64,000 nucleotides of DNA from Dugong dugon (lineage: Eukaryota; Chordata; Mammalia; Sirenia; Dugongidae), in assembly GCA_030035585.1 (NCBI GenBank), contig CM057481.1:56739128-56803127 (forward strand), given 5' to 3'. Made by a program: the position numbers and the translations under genes. Under the pieces are notes generated by a model. The model saw nothing but the letters and a program-made list of their open reading frames with translations, was not told the DNA's origin and searched no databases. Numbering within the stretch: the stretch's first letter is position 1; each line of letters begins with the position of its first letter. Positions 1-10,444 of this stretch are shown here, piece after piece.

Positions 1-96
1 CTTTTTATTTTTCATTTTTATCTTAGCTGTACTAGTAGGGGCTAAGTAGTATCTTACTATGATTTTGATTTGCATCTCTCTGATAGGCAATGGACA

Positions 97-247
97 GGAG
101 CCTTTGGTTAAGAGCTCGGCTGCTAACCAAAAGGTCAGCAGTTCCGAGTCCACCAGGTGCTCCTTGGAAACTCTATGGGGAAGTTCCACTCTGTCCTATA
201 GGGTCACTGTGAGTCAGAATTGACTCAATGGCAATGGGTTTTCGTTA
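97..247 (+). mobile_element. AfroSINE, short (45-bp-deleted) form
   Basis: tRNA-derived SINE. It has the 5' module ending in the B-box-like 'gcagttccgagtccacc', jumps straight to 'ctccttggaaactctatg', and ends with the common tail 'tgagtcagaattgactcaa'. The roughly 45 bp present between these modules in longer copies is missing, which marks the short form known as a paenungulate subfamily. It interrupts the antisense L1M. Confidence 0.9.
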
Positions 248-416
248 ATGGAATGGTCAGTAACATTGAACATTTTTTCCTGTGCTTGTTGGCCATTTGA
301 ATATCCTCTCTGGTGAAACGTCTGTTCAAGTCCTTTGCCCATTTTTTGATTGGGTTGCTTCGTCTTTTTGTTGTTAAGTTGTAGAAGTTTTATAGATATA
401 CCCTTATTAGATACAT

Positions 417-451
417 AGGGTTCCTATGAGTTGGAATCGACAGCAACAGGT
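417..451 (+). mobile_element. AfroSINE 3' tail only (35-bp insertion)
   Basis: Only the last 35 bp of an AfroSINE are present (a tail like 'tatgagttggaatcgac'). The insert is flanked by ttattagatacat (404-416) and ttattggatatat (452-464), which look like target-site duplications of 13 bp with two later changes. The interrupted L1M continues on both sides. This reads as an extremely 5'-truncated insertion. Confidence 0.75.
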
Positions 452-604
452 TTATTGGATATATGGTTCCCCGAAATTTTCTTCCAATCTGTAAATGTTC
501 TTTCCACTTTTTTGATAAAGTCCTTTGATGAACAAAAGTATTTAATTTTTATGAGATCCCAGTTATCTATTTAGTCTTTTGCTGCTCGTGTTCAAGTCAT
601 GGTT

Positions 605-902
605 TTAAGAGGCATGGAGAGATTCCACCAGCTCTCTTGAATTTCTGTTCTTCACCATGAGAAGAGCAGGCCCCAAATAGCCATTACTTTTACAGCCTGA
701 GTCTCAAAATGAAGACACATGAGATAAACCTGAACTTGACATGAAGTCTGAAATACAAGCCAAACTGAAGATTTGCTGAACCTCCGCTGAACTGCAAACC
801 CATGAGCCTGCAAATAAATGCGTGTAGTTGTAAGAAAATGAGATTCAAAGGTTGTTTGTCATACGGAATTAGAGCAGCAAAAATCTGATCAACACGGCCA
901 CC
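605..902 (+). mobile_element. MaLR/MLT1-like LTR, 3' part
   Basis: Shows the layout of MaLR LTR 3' ends: 'gacacatgagataaacctgaa', then 'catgagcctgcaaataaatg' with an AATAAA signal, then 'tgagattcaaaggttgtttg', then an end like 'aaaatctgatcaacac'. The 5' half is missing or unrecognisable. Family assignment is by layout only. Confidence 0.5.
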
Positions 903-1600
903 ATATATGATAGATACAGAGTGGACCTGCTGAGTTTTTGCAATCCGGCTTTAAGGCCTAGGTATTCTGAGAAACTTGAGAAAAACAGAATTTCTGTAAA
1001 TCAATTCATATTTTCCCACTGACTCACATAATCATTTCAGAGATGTTTTTGCCTGGGTAAGTATGTTGTCTTCAAAATGATAATGAAAGCCACACTCTCA
1101 AGACTACAGCAGACTCAACATATAAAACTCTGCTGAAATCCCCTTCCTTGACCATATTAAAAACTATTGAGTATCAACTCATGAAAAGGTGAGACATCTC
1201 ATTGGAAAACATTCTGGCTTTTTGTTTTCTTGTTTTCAAATGTAACTGTTTTGGGCAAGTTTTCTTTCTGTGAGTTCTATTTAACTGTTGGCCCCATTCT
1301 TAACGTTTTTGGTGAAAATGTTGAAGCTAGTGTACAATGTTTTATTACCTCTTTAACTTGACATTTAAAAAAAAACAAAACGAAACTCTTTTCATTACAG
1401 AAGTCATGTGTGCTTGAATGATACGAAGTATATAAAATCTCTCTCTCCTACCAGGTCTTATCTCCCAAAGACCACAGTTAATGGTAGGGTATGTAGACTT
1501 AAGACTTTTCCAGATCTTCTGTTATCCTGACAAATACTGGAGTTTACTTTTTATTTAGGAGGAGGAGAGGCAAGTACTGTAACTAATTCCACGTGTTTAA
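903..1600. other. Unassigned non-coding DNA
   Basis: No repeat or coding signal recognised. It has a short A-run near 1370 and is AT-rich throughout. No frame longer than background. Confidence 0.5.
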
Positions 1601-1604
1601 AATA

Positions 1605-2070
1605 CTCCAATTGCTTCTCATCTCCCTTCGGACAAAGCTCAGCATCTTTAGAAGCCCTCCATGATCTGCCCTGCCCATCCACTGGGGTTCACCCCAAGAC
1701 GTTCTTCACTTTGTACTGTGCTTTTCAGAAATCCTGGACCCCTTTCAGCACATTTCCACACTCTGTTCCCTCTGCTGAATTACATCGCAGGTCCCTCCAT
1801 CCCCAAGTTAACTTCTACTCAAGCTTCAGGTCTCAGATTATCCATTATGCCCTCCAGAACTATGTCTGGTGCTTCCTTAGACGACATAAATCCCCTTGCT
1901 ATAAGCTTTCAGAGCCTCCTTTACATCCCTACTAGAGCACTCATCATAATTTTAATCACTTTTGTTTACTTTTAATTGTTGGGGACACCATGAGAGCAGG
2001 AATTGTGTTGCTTACTCCCGTGTAAGCCCGTGACTACTATACACACTAGTCACTCAATAAACAGCTGCTG
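1605..2070 (+). mobile_element. L2 LINE, 3' end
   Basis: The typical L2 3' run is visible: 'cttctcatctcccttcgga', 'gccctccatgatctgccc', 'aggtctcagattatcc', 'gagagcaggaattgtgttgc', and the terminal 'cactcaataaacagctg'. An open frame of about 100 codons lies here. I treat it as chance because it holds no intact L2 protein motif. Confidence 0.75.
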
Positions 2071-2395
2071 GGCTATGGTGAATAGAACTCTCATAGCTCA
2101 GAAGACAAGAAATACTTAGGAACTAAAGCTAATAATACATTTAGGTGGGGTCTTGGAAATGAAAAGGGGACCAAAGCAAAAGCAGAGGAACCAAGGCTAG
2201 GAGAGAAGGCCCTATAATGAGAATTCACCTAAGGATAGTTGAAAGGAGGCAAGTGAGCAATTCATTCATACAGAAGCAATTGTGATACTGAGAGGTTACT
2301 AGAATCCCATTAATTCACACCCTGGATAATGACTACGTCAACGGGGCCTCCTAAATTGTCCACGGTGAAAATCAGATGCCCGTTATCGTGGCTTA
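2071..2395. other. Unassigned non-coding DNA
   Basis: Purine-rich sequence with no recognised repeat, RNA or exon. Confidence 0.4.
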
Positions 2396-2397
2396 TG

Positions 2398-2795
2398 GAC
2401 TTGTCTTAGTTTGCCAGTGCTGCTGTACCAGAAATACTACAAGCCAAGTGACTTTAAAGAATAGCTTTATTTTCTCACAGTTTAGAAGCCTAGAAGTCTG
2501 AATTCAGGGCACCAGCTCTAGAGGAAGGCTCTCTCTCTGTTGGCTCTGTGGGAAGATACTTGTCTCTTCCAGCATTCCTAGGTTCTTTGGTGATATTTAC
2601 AAGGCATCTATCTCCTCCCCTCCCCCCACCATTTGTGCTTACTTCTGTGCCTAATCTGCTCGTTTATAACTCAGAAGTGATTAGGTTTAAGACATAACCT
2701 GCACTCATTTGCAAATAGGATTATAACACAGGTATAGAGGTTAGGATTCCAACACGAATTTTGGGAGGATACAATTCAATCCATTTGGGGACTCC
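2398..2795 (-). mobile_element. MaLR-type solo LTR, antisense
   Basis: Reads, reversed, as a MaLR LTR. The left end 'cttagtttgccagtgctgct' and 'ctttattttctcacagttta' are the reverse of an LTR 3' end with its poly(A) signal. The right end 'gggaggatacaattcaatcc' is the reverse of an LTR 5' end. Both ends are present, so it is probably a complete solo LTR with internal decay. Confidence 0.65.
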
Positions 2796-2852
2796 TGAGT
2801 ATTTGCTCCCAACCTGCATGAAATAAAGTTTACCTGTCATATCGCGACCTTA

Positions 2853-2908
2853 AGGAGTTCCATGGGTGGTACAAAAGTTAAGCACTCAACTACTAGCCAA
2901 AATTTTGC
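2853..2908 (+). mobile_element. AfroSINE 5' fragment, long form
   Basis: Begins 'aggagttccatgggtggtac' and runs through 'caactactagccaaaa', the 5' tRNA-like module of the long AfroSINE form. It stops abruptly against another LTR, so the 3' half was lost by deletion. Confidence 0.75.
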
Positions 2909-2909
2909 A

Positions 2910-3457
2910 GTTCAGGGTGTTGGCAGGGCCATGTTCTTTCCAAGGGCTCTATGGGAAGATCCTTTCTTGTCTCTCCTGGCTTCTGGTAGCCCCAGGTGTT
3001 CCTTGGCTTGTAGCTGCACCATAACTCCATCCTCACACGGCCACCTTCACTCTGTGTCTGTCTCATTTCCTCTTTTCTAAGGACACCACTATGATGGAGT
3101 CGCTGGATGGTACAAACTGTTAATGTGCTCAGCTGCCAACCAAAAAGTCGGAAATTAAAGTCCACCCAGAGGCACTTCGGAAAAGAGGCCTCATGATCCA
3201 CTTCCGAGAAACTAGCCATTGAAAATCCTATGGAGCACAGTTCTACTCTGACACACATGGGGTTGCCATGAATCGGAGCTCACTCAAAGGAAACCAGTTA
3301 TAAGTGGATTAGGACCCCCCATACTCTAGTATAAGCTTATGTCAGTTTAACTGATAGCATCTTCAAAGACCCTAATTCCAAACAAGATCACATTCACAAG
3401 TACCAGGGGTTAGGACTTCAACACATCTTTCTGAGGGACACAATTCAATCTGTAACA
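2910..3457 (-). mobile_element. MaLR/MLT1-like LTR, antisense, split by a SINE
   Basis: Left part 2910-3095 ('gtgttggcagggccatg', 'ccttggcttgtagctgcacc') and right part 3298-3457 ('gcatcttcaaagacccta', 'ggttaggacttcaacacatc', 'gacacaattcaatctgtaac') are consecutive pieces of one reversed LTR. The LTR 3' terminus on the left is missing where it meets the SINE fragment at 2853-2908. Confidence 0.7.
3096..3297 (+). mobile_element. AfroSINE, long form, inside an LTR
   Basis: Starts 'ggagtcgctggatggtac' and contains the middle module missing from short copies ('ccgagaaactagccattg'). It ends with the shared 'ccatgaatcggagctcactc' tail. The reversed LTR continues on both sides, so the SINE is the younger insertion. 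Confidence 0.85.
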
Positions 3458-4049
3458 CCACCTCAAAATTCTGTCTCCAGAAAACAACGCTCATGGAAAT
3501 CAAGCTCAAGTGGATGAGTGTAACCATCTTCAGGAAAGATTTGCAAATGTTTTCCCAATGACATGCTGGTATCACCTAAAGCTTATTCAGAAGTTCTGCC
3601 AACTTTCCTAGTATCAGAAAGGCTGCTAGGCTGAATGCAAGATAAACCATGATCCAATTAAGCATTGCTTTCACTGTAGGGTAACAGAGCCATCAAGGAA
3701 GTTTTTGGTGACTGACAATGAGTACCGAAGATGGTGGGGAGAAGGATGACAAAATGTTAGAATTGTTAGTATCTCTTTTCTGATACCATTCAAGGGAGAA
3801 AGCTGGCTGATTCCACATGACTAATAGGGGTTCTTCTGACAGAAACTCCCTTAAGTGGAGAAAGAATCCATTCAGCCACTCTAGCTTGATATAAATATCT
3901 ATGAAGTTCACCAGCCTCCTTTGCTAATTTGTTCCCACCAAGCAACCTTGTCCTCTGTAACTGGGTCTTCAGAGATCACTGATACACCAGAAGAAATTCC
4001 CCCATGCAGATGACTAATGCTAGGAATTACAGCAGCGACAACAGCATTA
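3458..4049. other. Unassigned non-coding DNA
   Basis: No recognised repeat or exon. Short minus-strand open frames lack any recognisable motif. Confidence 0.4.
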
Positions 4050-4215
4050 AAGGCATCTCCCTTTGTACCAGGCATAGTGCCAGGCTCTCTTATCCTGCTT
4101 GATCTTCTTTTACAGTCACCGCATTTTATAGGTGAAGAAACCAAGGCTTAGAGAGATTAAATACATTGAGAAAAGGTCACCTAGTCATTAAGTGGAGGAG
4201 CCTTGATTCAGGTCA
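4050..4215 (-). mobile_element. MIR SINE, antisense
   Basis: Reversed MIR core: 'gcattttataggtgaagaaa', 'ttagagagattaaat', 'ggtcacctagtcattaagtg', 'ggagccttgattcag'. Confidence 0.75.
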
Positions 4216-4617
4216 TTTTTAGTAGAATCTAGAACTCACTTCTTAATGACTTCTTTTATACTTTATCTTGCTTCCCTTTCCTTAAAAGAGTACCAATTGT
4301 TGGCCCAGACTGGGCCGATGCTGGTAACGCAACGATGGGCAGAGCTTTGAGTGGGCATTTGATATGTGAAAAAGGGTAACCAAAGTGGGTTGCTAAACCC
4401 GGAGCTGACATTTGAACTGCGAGTACACAGCCAAGAATTTATGAGACAGAGAGACTAATGTAAGGGCAGGGTTGAATGCTATTAACGATTGATTTGGAGC
4501 AACATTTAAAACAAAAGTTCCTCTTTGGGGCTAGCCTTTGTGTGCTAGGCAGTGGTGGTGTGTGGGTGGGCACGCTGAGTTAAAAGAGCCGAAGATGGGA
4601 CAGACAGTACTATCAAT
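4216..4617. other. Unassigned non-coding DNA
   Basis: Mixed composition with a G/T-rich patch near 4550-4575. No gene or repeat recognised. Confidence 0.4.
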
Positions 4618-4745
4618 TATTCTTTCATTCATTGAGTCAATGTTTACCGAGCACCTCCCATGTGCCTAAGCTCTGTGATACAATGATGAACAAGACATAG
4701 CCCCCACCTTCATAGAACTTCTAGAAGCAAAGAGTTTAGACTACT
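4618..4745 (-). mobile_element. L2 LINE 3' end, antisense
   Basis: Reversed L2 terminus: 'cattcattgagtcaatgttt', 'gagcacctcccatgtgcc', 'aatgatgaacaagacatag'. Confidence 0.7.
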
Positions 4746-5690
4746 GTCCTGGATTTTATTTTGTATAAATCAGTCCCTGAGGACATAATCACTAGAGGGC
4801 ATCCAATACGAGTGTCTGCCCTTCTAAAACTGATGCCCAGAGACATGGACCCAGAAATACTTGAGTGTGGTCACAACTCCCACTTCCATCCCACGGCACA
4901 CCTAGTCCCACATCCATTAAAGACCTAGGAAATGGCAAACAACAAACAGTATGCTTTACCAAAATTCACCCTGAATAATAAAAATTAGCCAAAAGTAGCA
5001 TCACATAAAATGCTGGTCAGCTTCAAAAAGTCATCTTTCTCTACCCACCATGACTCTGTCCTCAGTGCCAAAGAGCATGGAATACAGACTTAAAAAAAGT
5101 CTACCACCCCGTCTCTTCACCACTTAAAGGAAACACAAGGACTGCATTGCAAGAGCCAGGGTTGCTTCTGCAAACATAACACGCACCTACGACACTCGTT
5201 CAAACGGGTCATATGAGAAAAGACATTGGGAGAGACTGATTAAAAACAGGAAAGAACTTTTCAAACAGTCAGAATAGGTCTAAAAAGAAAACAATCTGTC
5301 TGAAAATTCTTTATTAAAGCCAAATAACCATTTACAATAATGAACCTTAGCAAGCGATGTCGGAAGTCAACCTTGTTAACCTACTCTCACCAATGTCCAA
5401 GGAAGCTAGGCAGAATGGAAGTTAGTGTTGGAAAATCTTCACCACTGTCCTCTTAAAGCTTCTTAATATTTTAACAAAGTATAAGTAAAGCATTGGAAAA
5501 AAATATGCCTTTACATATTTACAAACAGGGTACACTAAGAAGTAGTAAATGGGTTATCTTAAAAGATATACGTAAGAATCAAGAACGGCCAAAACACCGT
5601 TAACTTATCCCATAACATATCATGACTATATAATTTAAGGATGGGGTTTTGCAAGGGTAGAGAAATATACCTGAACTGAGACTCCAGAAA
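4746..5690. other. Unassigned non-coding DNA
   Basis: AT-rich, with no repeat that I can name and no exon signal. Confidence 0.4.
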
Positions 5691-5699
5691 CAGACTCAT

Positions 5700-7080
5700 G
5701 TGTATATGCACACCTCCTATACGACAAAGCCGGACATATGTAGTGCTGGGTTAACTGAATATCTACATAGAACAAAAATGCATCTTGATTCTTCCCTCAT
5801 ACCACATGCCAAAGAATAAAAAATAAATAAGAAAAAGAAGTTTCAATGGATTATAGACCTAAACGTAAATGATAAAACAAGAAAGCTTCTGGAAGATAAT
5901 ACAAGGGAATATAGTCCTGAACTTTGGGCAGGCAGAATTTCCTAAATAGGACACAAAAAGTACTAAGACATTTGACTACATTAAAGTTAAGAACTTTTGT
6001 CCATTTTAAAAGCAAACAAATACTCTTAAAATAATGAAAAGGCAGCCCACAGAATAGAATATGCAACAAAGATAACAGACAAAAGTTTTATACCAGAATA
6101 TAAAAGAACCCCTATAAATCAGTAAGACAAAGCTAGAAATATTCCAGTGGAAAATGGGCAAGAAATTTAAATAGAAACTTCACCAAACAGAATATTCCAA
6201 TGATAAAAAACTATGTGAGCAAGGGTTCAGATTAATTCGTAATTAACAAAACGCAAAATAAAGCCACAATATCATCACCATAGCCACTTAAATGGCTAAA
6301 ATTAAGAAAGAATGACAGAACCAAGTGCTGGCAGGAATGCAGAGCTAAAAGAATTATTACACACTTGCATAATCATGTTGGTAAACTGCTTGGCATTTTC
6401 TATTAAAGCTAAACAAACACGTTGCATATAAAAACCCACTGCCACTGAGTTGATTCTGTCTCACAGAGATACCACAGGACAGAGTAGAACTGCCCCATTG
6501 GGTTTTATGGAAGTAGACTGCCACATTTTTCTCCCGTGGACTCGCTGGTGGGTTCAAACCATTGACTTTTTTTGATTTGCAGCCAAGCACTTAACCACTG
6601 CCCCACCAGGGCTCCCCAAAATTCTGCTCCTAGGTATTCATGCCGCATGGACACAAAACTCATACAAGAAAAATTCATGGAAGCATTATTTGTAATAGCC
6701 CCAAACTGAAAACCAATAATACCGATGATTTTTGAAAATCGTAGGCATTCATACCGTGTAATGATAAACTGCAATGTCACCCAACATGATCAATTTCATA
6801 AGCATAGTGTAGAACAAAAGAAGCCATGGTGTATTAGTCCATCATGTAAAGTTCAAAAATAAAGAAAAATGATGTGTAGGATGAAACATCAGTACAATAC
6901 CTCTGGGCAGGAGTGTGGCAATTAGAAAGGATATGAGAAATGCTTCAAGTCTCTAGTGATATTTTCTTTCTAGACCTGTTTGTGTTCACTTTGTGATAAT
7001 TCATTAATCTACACATTTATAATTTGTGTGTGTTTCTTGTGTGTGCTATACTTCAATAAATAAATTATTAAAAGGCACCT
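5700..7080 (+). mobile_element. Old L1 (L1M) 3' end
   Basis: Sense-strand remnant of ORF2 C-terminus and 3' UTR: 'atggattatagacctaaacg', 'aacttttgtccattttaaaa', 'ggaaaatgggcaagaaattt', 'ggaagcattatttgtaatag'. It ends near 'cttcaataaataaattatta'. An antisense AfroSINE splits it at about 6425-6616. All frames are broken. Confidence 0.75.
6425..6616 (-). mobile_element. AfroSINE, full-length form, antisense
   Basis: Reversed copy, from the tail 'ccactgagttgattctgtct' to the head 'ccccaccagggctcc'. It keeps the middle module ('agtagactgccacattttt') that short copies lack. It interrupts the L1M remnant. Confidence 0.88.
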
Positions 7081-7084
7081 TAAA

Positions 7085-7500
7085 AGGCTGCTTATGAACA
7101 GAAAATTATGTCAAACTACATGGGAAGTTATTCAAAGAGGCAATGATCATGTTTTATTTGTTATCCACACCAAATAATAATAGGCAAAATGAATTTAGAC
7201 TGGGACTCAGGGTTTTATCATTGCAAAGAGATGCCTCCTAATTTCCAAGAAAACTTGGCCTGAAATAGAGAAAATGTAGACTTAAAGACAGGATGTATAT
7301 CTAGGAACAGTAAACTAGCCTGACTCATTTTCTTCACAAGTTTCACACATTTTTAAGAATCTGCTAATTACCCACAGAGGAAAGAAGGACAGATGATTTT
7401 TAGGAGCATATTTTGCAGGCCAAGTGCATGGTGTGTGTTGAAGAAGCCAACTTCTAGCAAGGTGAGAAATTAACACGCCATTCCCAAAAGCTGGAACTTC
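7085..7500. other. Unassigned non-coding DNA
   Basis: No recognised element. Confidence 0.35.
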
Positions 7501-7519
7501 CTTAGCAGCCTGAAGCAAT

Positions 7520-7612
7520 TCAACATATTCTGAGTTCTTAGTAAAGGGTCTGGCCTACACTGGCATTCAACTAGTATTTGATGAACGGATGAATGAATGA
7601 ACAAATGAATGC
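7520..7612 (+). mobile_element. L2-like 3' terminus
   Basis: 'tctggcctacactggcattc' followed by 'ctagtatttgatgaacggat' and an (aatg)n run resembles an L2 3' end ('agtatttgttgaatgaatg'). Short and weak. Confidence 0.4.
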
Positions 7613-7712
7613 ATGCATGCATGGAGGGGGGAAGGGGGGAAGGAGGGAAGGAGGAAGGGAGGAAGGGAAGAAGGGAGGAAGGAAGGGAGGAAGGAAGGGA
7701 AAAAGGAAGGAA
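7585..7712. repeat. Compound microsatellite: (AATG)n, (CATG)n, (GGAA)n
   Basis: An (aatg) run passes into a short atgc stretch and then about 85 bp of irregular GGAA/GGGA units. The long minus-strand open frames here encode low-complexity proline, serine and phenylalanine and are artefacts of the repeat. Confidence 0.9.
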
Positions 7713-8085
7713 GGAAATACCGGTAGCTTGGGCATGTTAGGTACCTGGATGAAGAAGAAAGGTAAGTAGAGAGGTAGAGATGCACACAGAAGAATCAACA
7801 ATGATCTCCAGGTCCAGGTGGAGATGGGACAAGAATTCCTCTCAACAATGAAGGTCTGATTCAGAGTCCAAAACGTAAAAAAGAAAAGCTGAGTTGCTTT
7901 GGTTAAACTGAGTGATACACAGAGCCCTGCCTCCTTAGTAACTGATGCCTCTGAAGACTTCTTAGAAGCATATTTTAAATATAGAAAGATCAATCTATTG
8001 ACAAATCAAAAGCATATTTTGTTTAAGCTACAAGATAGAATTAAAAGAGTTAAAACCATGACTTTCAAACTCAAAAATGCGTGTG

Positions 8086-8297
8086 TTGTTATTGTTGTTG
8101 TTAGCTGCTGTTGAATAGACTCTGACTCATAGTGACTCCATATGACAGAGTAGAATTACCCCATAGCATTTTCTAGGCTGTTACCTTTACTTGAGTAGAT
8201 TGCCAGATCTTTTTCACTCAGAGCGGCTGGGTGGGTTCGAGCAGCTAGATTTTTATTTAGCAACTGAGTGCTTAATACCTGTGCCACCAGAGATTCT
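8086..8297 (-). mobile_element. AfroSINE, full-length form, antisense
   Basis: Begins with an inverted RTE/SINE tail microsatellite (ttg)n, then 'tagactctgactcatagtga', and ends at the reversed head 'gtgccaccagagattc'. The middle module is present though diverged. Confidence 0.82.
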
Positions 8298-8317
8298 TTC
8301 ATAGGTGTTAAATCAAA

Positions 8318-8473
8318 ACCAAAAAACCAAACTCGCTGCCATCGCCTCATAGCAACCCCACAGGACAGAGCAAAACTGCCCCATAGGGTCACCAAGGAGT
8401 GGCTGGTGGATTAGAACTGTTGATCTTTTGGTTAACAGCCATAGCACTTAACCACTGTGCCACCAGGACTCCA
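8318..8473 (-). mobile_element. AfroSINE, short form, antisense
   Basis: From 'ctcgctgccatcgcctcat' to 'gtgccaccaggactcc'. 'catagggtcaccaaggag' is joined directly to 'tggctggtggatt', so the middle module is absent. Lies just downstream of another antisense copy. Confidence 0.85.
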
Positions 8474-8552
8474 CGTATTAGAGGCCACTAAAAGCCACAG
8501 CATAAATATGACAAAGTTGTCCACTCATCAACACATATTTAACGTATACTTA

Positions 8553-8791
8553 AGAGTCTCTGGGTGATTCCAATGGTTAACGTGCCTGGCTGCTAATGGA
8601 AATATTGGAGGTTCAAGCCCCCCCCCCCCCCACCAAGATATGCCTTGGAAGAAAGGCCTGGGAATCTATTTCCGAAAAAATCAGTCATTGAAACCTCTGT
8701 GGAACACAGTTCTACTCTGGCACACATGGGACTACCATGAGTTGGAGTAGACTCAACAGCAACTGCGTCTTTTTGTTTTGTTTTGTTTTAA
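8553..8791 (+). mobile_element. AfroSINE, long form, with poly(C) expansion
   Basis: From 'agagtctctgggtgattcc' to 'gttggagtagactcaacagc', followed by a (gtttt)n tail. A C-run at about 8617-8631 has grown inside the sequence corresponding to 'gttcaagcccaccc', the B-box region. This would destroy the internal Pol III promoter. Confidence 0.85.
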
Positions 8792-8821
8792 TTGTACACC
8801 TACTATACGTGTGACAGAATG

Positions 8822-8876
8822 CTATAGGGTTGCTATGAGTTGGAATCAACTCAATGGCAATGGGTATGGTTTGGGT
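8822..8876 (+). mobile_element. AfroSINE 3' tail fragment
   Basis: Only 'ctatagggttgctatgagtt' through 'actcaatggcaatgggta', i.e. the last part of the SINE with its short tail. Compare the 35-bp fragment at 417-451. Confidence 0.7.
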
Positions 8877-9054
8877 ATGCTAGATCTAAGAGGTACAACA
8901 GTGAAAGAAAGCCTAGTCCTAGCTCTCACATCTTTGAAAAATGCAGATTCTACTCAATGGTTTATTATTACTATAACGACTTAGCACAGTAGCTGTGTTA
9001 CTCTGTGGAGCACAAAATCACACTTAAATGTTTAAAATAGAGCGTGAAATGTCC

Positions 9055-9240
9055 TCACTGCTTTGGCTTCAGGCCTTTATGGCTACTTCTGGAAGAGTTA
9101 GGGAAGCACACCGTGAAGTGTTCAGAAGTTCTCCAGTGGTTTCTAATTGTCCTTGGGACAAAATTCAGAATCTTTATGATTTACAATTATTTGCAAAGAG
9201 TGGGAGACATATTACAGAAGACCCTCAAGCTAATATTAGA
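9055..9240 (+). mobile_element. Possible L2 fragment
   Basis: 'tctccagtggtttctaattg', 'ccttgggacaaaattcagaa' resembles the L2 segment upstream of its 3' terminus. Weak. Confidence 0.3.
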
Positions 9241-9609
9241 TAGTATGTGAAAGGGGTGGTACCTGGCTAAAGCAATAAATAACATGAATTACAGGAGAGA
9301 AAGTTGTATGTTTTCAGCTTTCTTTCCACGGAGAAATTCTCACACTAGTGCTGGCATAGCTTTACCTCCTCACAAACCTCCTTGCTAACCTCCCTTTTTG
9401 ACAAACAGCAGGCCTGACACTCATCACCTTCTGAGGTCAAGAGTTAGAATACGTCGACTTCAAACTGTTTCAGTTTACTCCTTATTTAAAGTGACGTTCT
9501 ATTTATGTCAGATGATGCTGGTATTGCATTTACCATAGTGATATAAAGATTTCTTTTCAAATAAACTCATTTAAGAAAAGAAGGGAATAGATTTAAAGTA
9601 ACATATCAG

Positions 9610-9765
9610 GGAAGTAACAGTACAAGTGACACTCAGGTGGGTGGGGTAAAACCATGAAAATGATATAAAAATACCAGAGACTGGAATTGGTATCTGGATT
9701 GGGTTCAGGAGTCAACATTTTTAACGAGCAAAATGGCCGTCCATAGGCCACACTTTGAAAACAGG
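9610..9765 (+). mobile_element. Possible MER5-type DNA transposon remnant
   Basis: The right part ('gtccataggccacactttga') matches the end of MER5-type hAT elements. The left part is unclear. Confidence 0.35.
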
Positions 9766-9849
9766 AAGTCTATGCATACAACATACACAGGTTTATGACA
9801 TCCTCTAGTTTACAGACTTTCTGGATCCTTCTGTGCCATACTCTGTGTC

Positions 9850-10200
9850 TACTCTTTTTTCAAGGCTTTACGGCTTTGTTTTCAAATCAACCCTGCTTAA
9901 TTGACTCTGGCTCCACAAAAGTGATTTTCTCTGTTTGAAATGCCCTTCTTTCTCTTTCCCTCCTCTCCTTCCCTTGCCTGGCTCCTATTTATCCTTAAAG
10001 AGTCCCTCCAAATGTCACTTCTTCAAAGGCACCTTTCTTGTTGTCCCCCACACTGGAGAGTTCCTCTAGCTCTACACCCTCACTTTGGTTGCTTGTTCAG
10101 ATGTCCACCTTCCCTAACAGCCTTGGAGCTTTATGAGAAGAGGGACCATGAGAAGCTGTCTGAGCAGAGCCAGTCACATAGCAGGCTTCAATATTTACTA
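9850..10200 (+). mobile_element. L2 LINE 3' end
   Basis: 'gtttgaaatgcccttcttt', 'aagagtccctccaaatgtca', 'gagctttatgagaagaggga', 'cacatagcaggcttcaatat' follow the L2 3' layout. The 88-codon plus-strand frame here is antisense or non-coding L2 sequence, not a gene. Confidence 0.7.
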
Positions 10201-10254
10201 ATTTGAATGGAATGGGGGAAAAGCAGCACTTCAAATGGGAAGTAGAATCTATAC

Positions 10255-10425
10255 CAATGGTTTTCCAAGTTAAGGATGCAGAATGATTCCTTGGCGTGTT
10301 TGTGTAGAACACACTTTCCCAGGCCTAAGCCTTTGATAATCTGCTTCATCATATCTAGATTGGGTTCAGGAGTCAGCAACGTTAACAAGTAAATGGTGGT
10401 CCACAATCTACCTTTTGAGATATAT
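10255..10425 (+). mobile_element. MER5-type hAT DNA transposon (non-autonomous)
   Basis: 'ccaatggttttccaagttaa' at the left and 'gtggtccacaatctaccttt' at the right match the two ends of MER5A-like elements. The middle is diverged. Confidence 0.5.
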
Positions 10426-10444
10426 GAAACCTATACATACAACA

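Larger units (their letters stand above)
1..600 (-). mobile_element. L1M LINE fragment (ORF2 3' part), antisense
   Basis: The stretch reads as the reverse complement of the end of an old mammalian L1: phrases such as 'gattttgatttgcatct', 'ttggccatttgaatatc' and 'aagtcctttgcccatttttt' occur in the usual order. It runs off the left edge and is interrupted by two AfroSINE insertions (about 97-247 and 417-451). Too decayed to hold a reading frame. The right edge near 600 is approximate. Confidence 0.8.

Noticed and set aside
1661-1975. 104-codon open frame
   Set aside because: Lies inside an L2 3' end and has no L2 or other protein motif.
7571-7993. 140-codon minus-strand frame
   Set aside because: Its C-terminal part is the GGAA microsatellite translated. 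The rest shows no domain.
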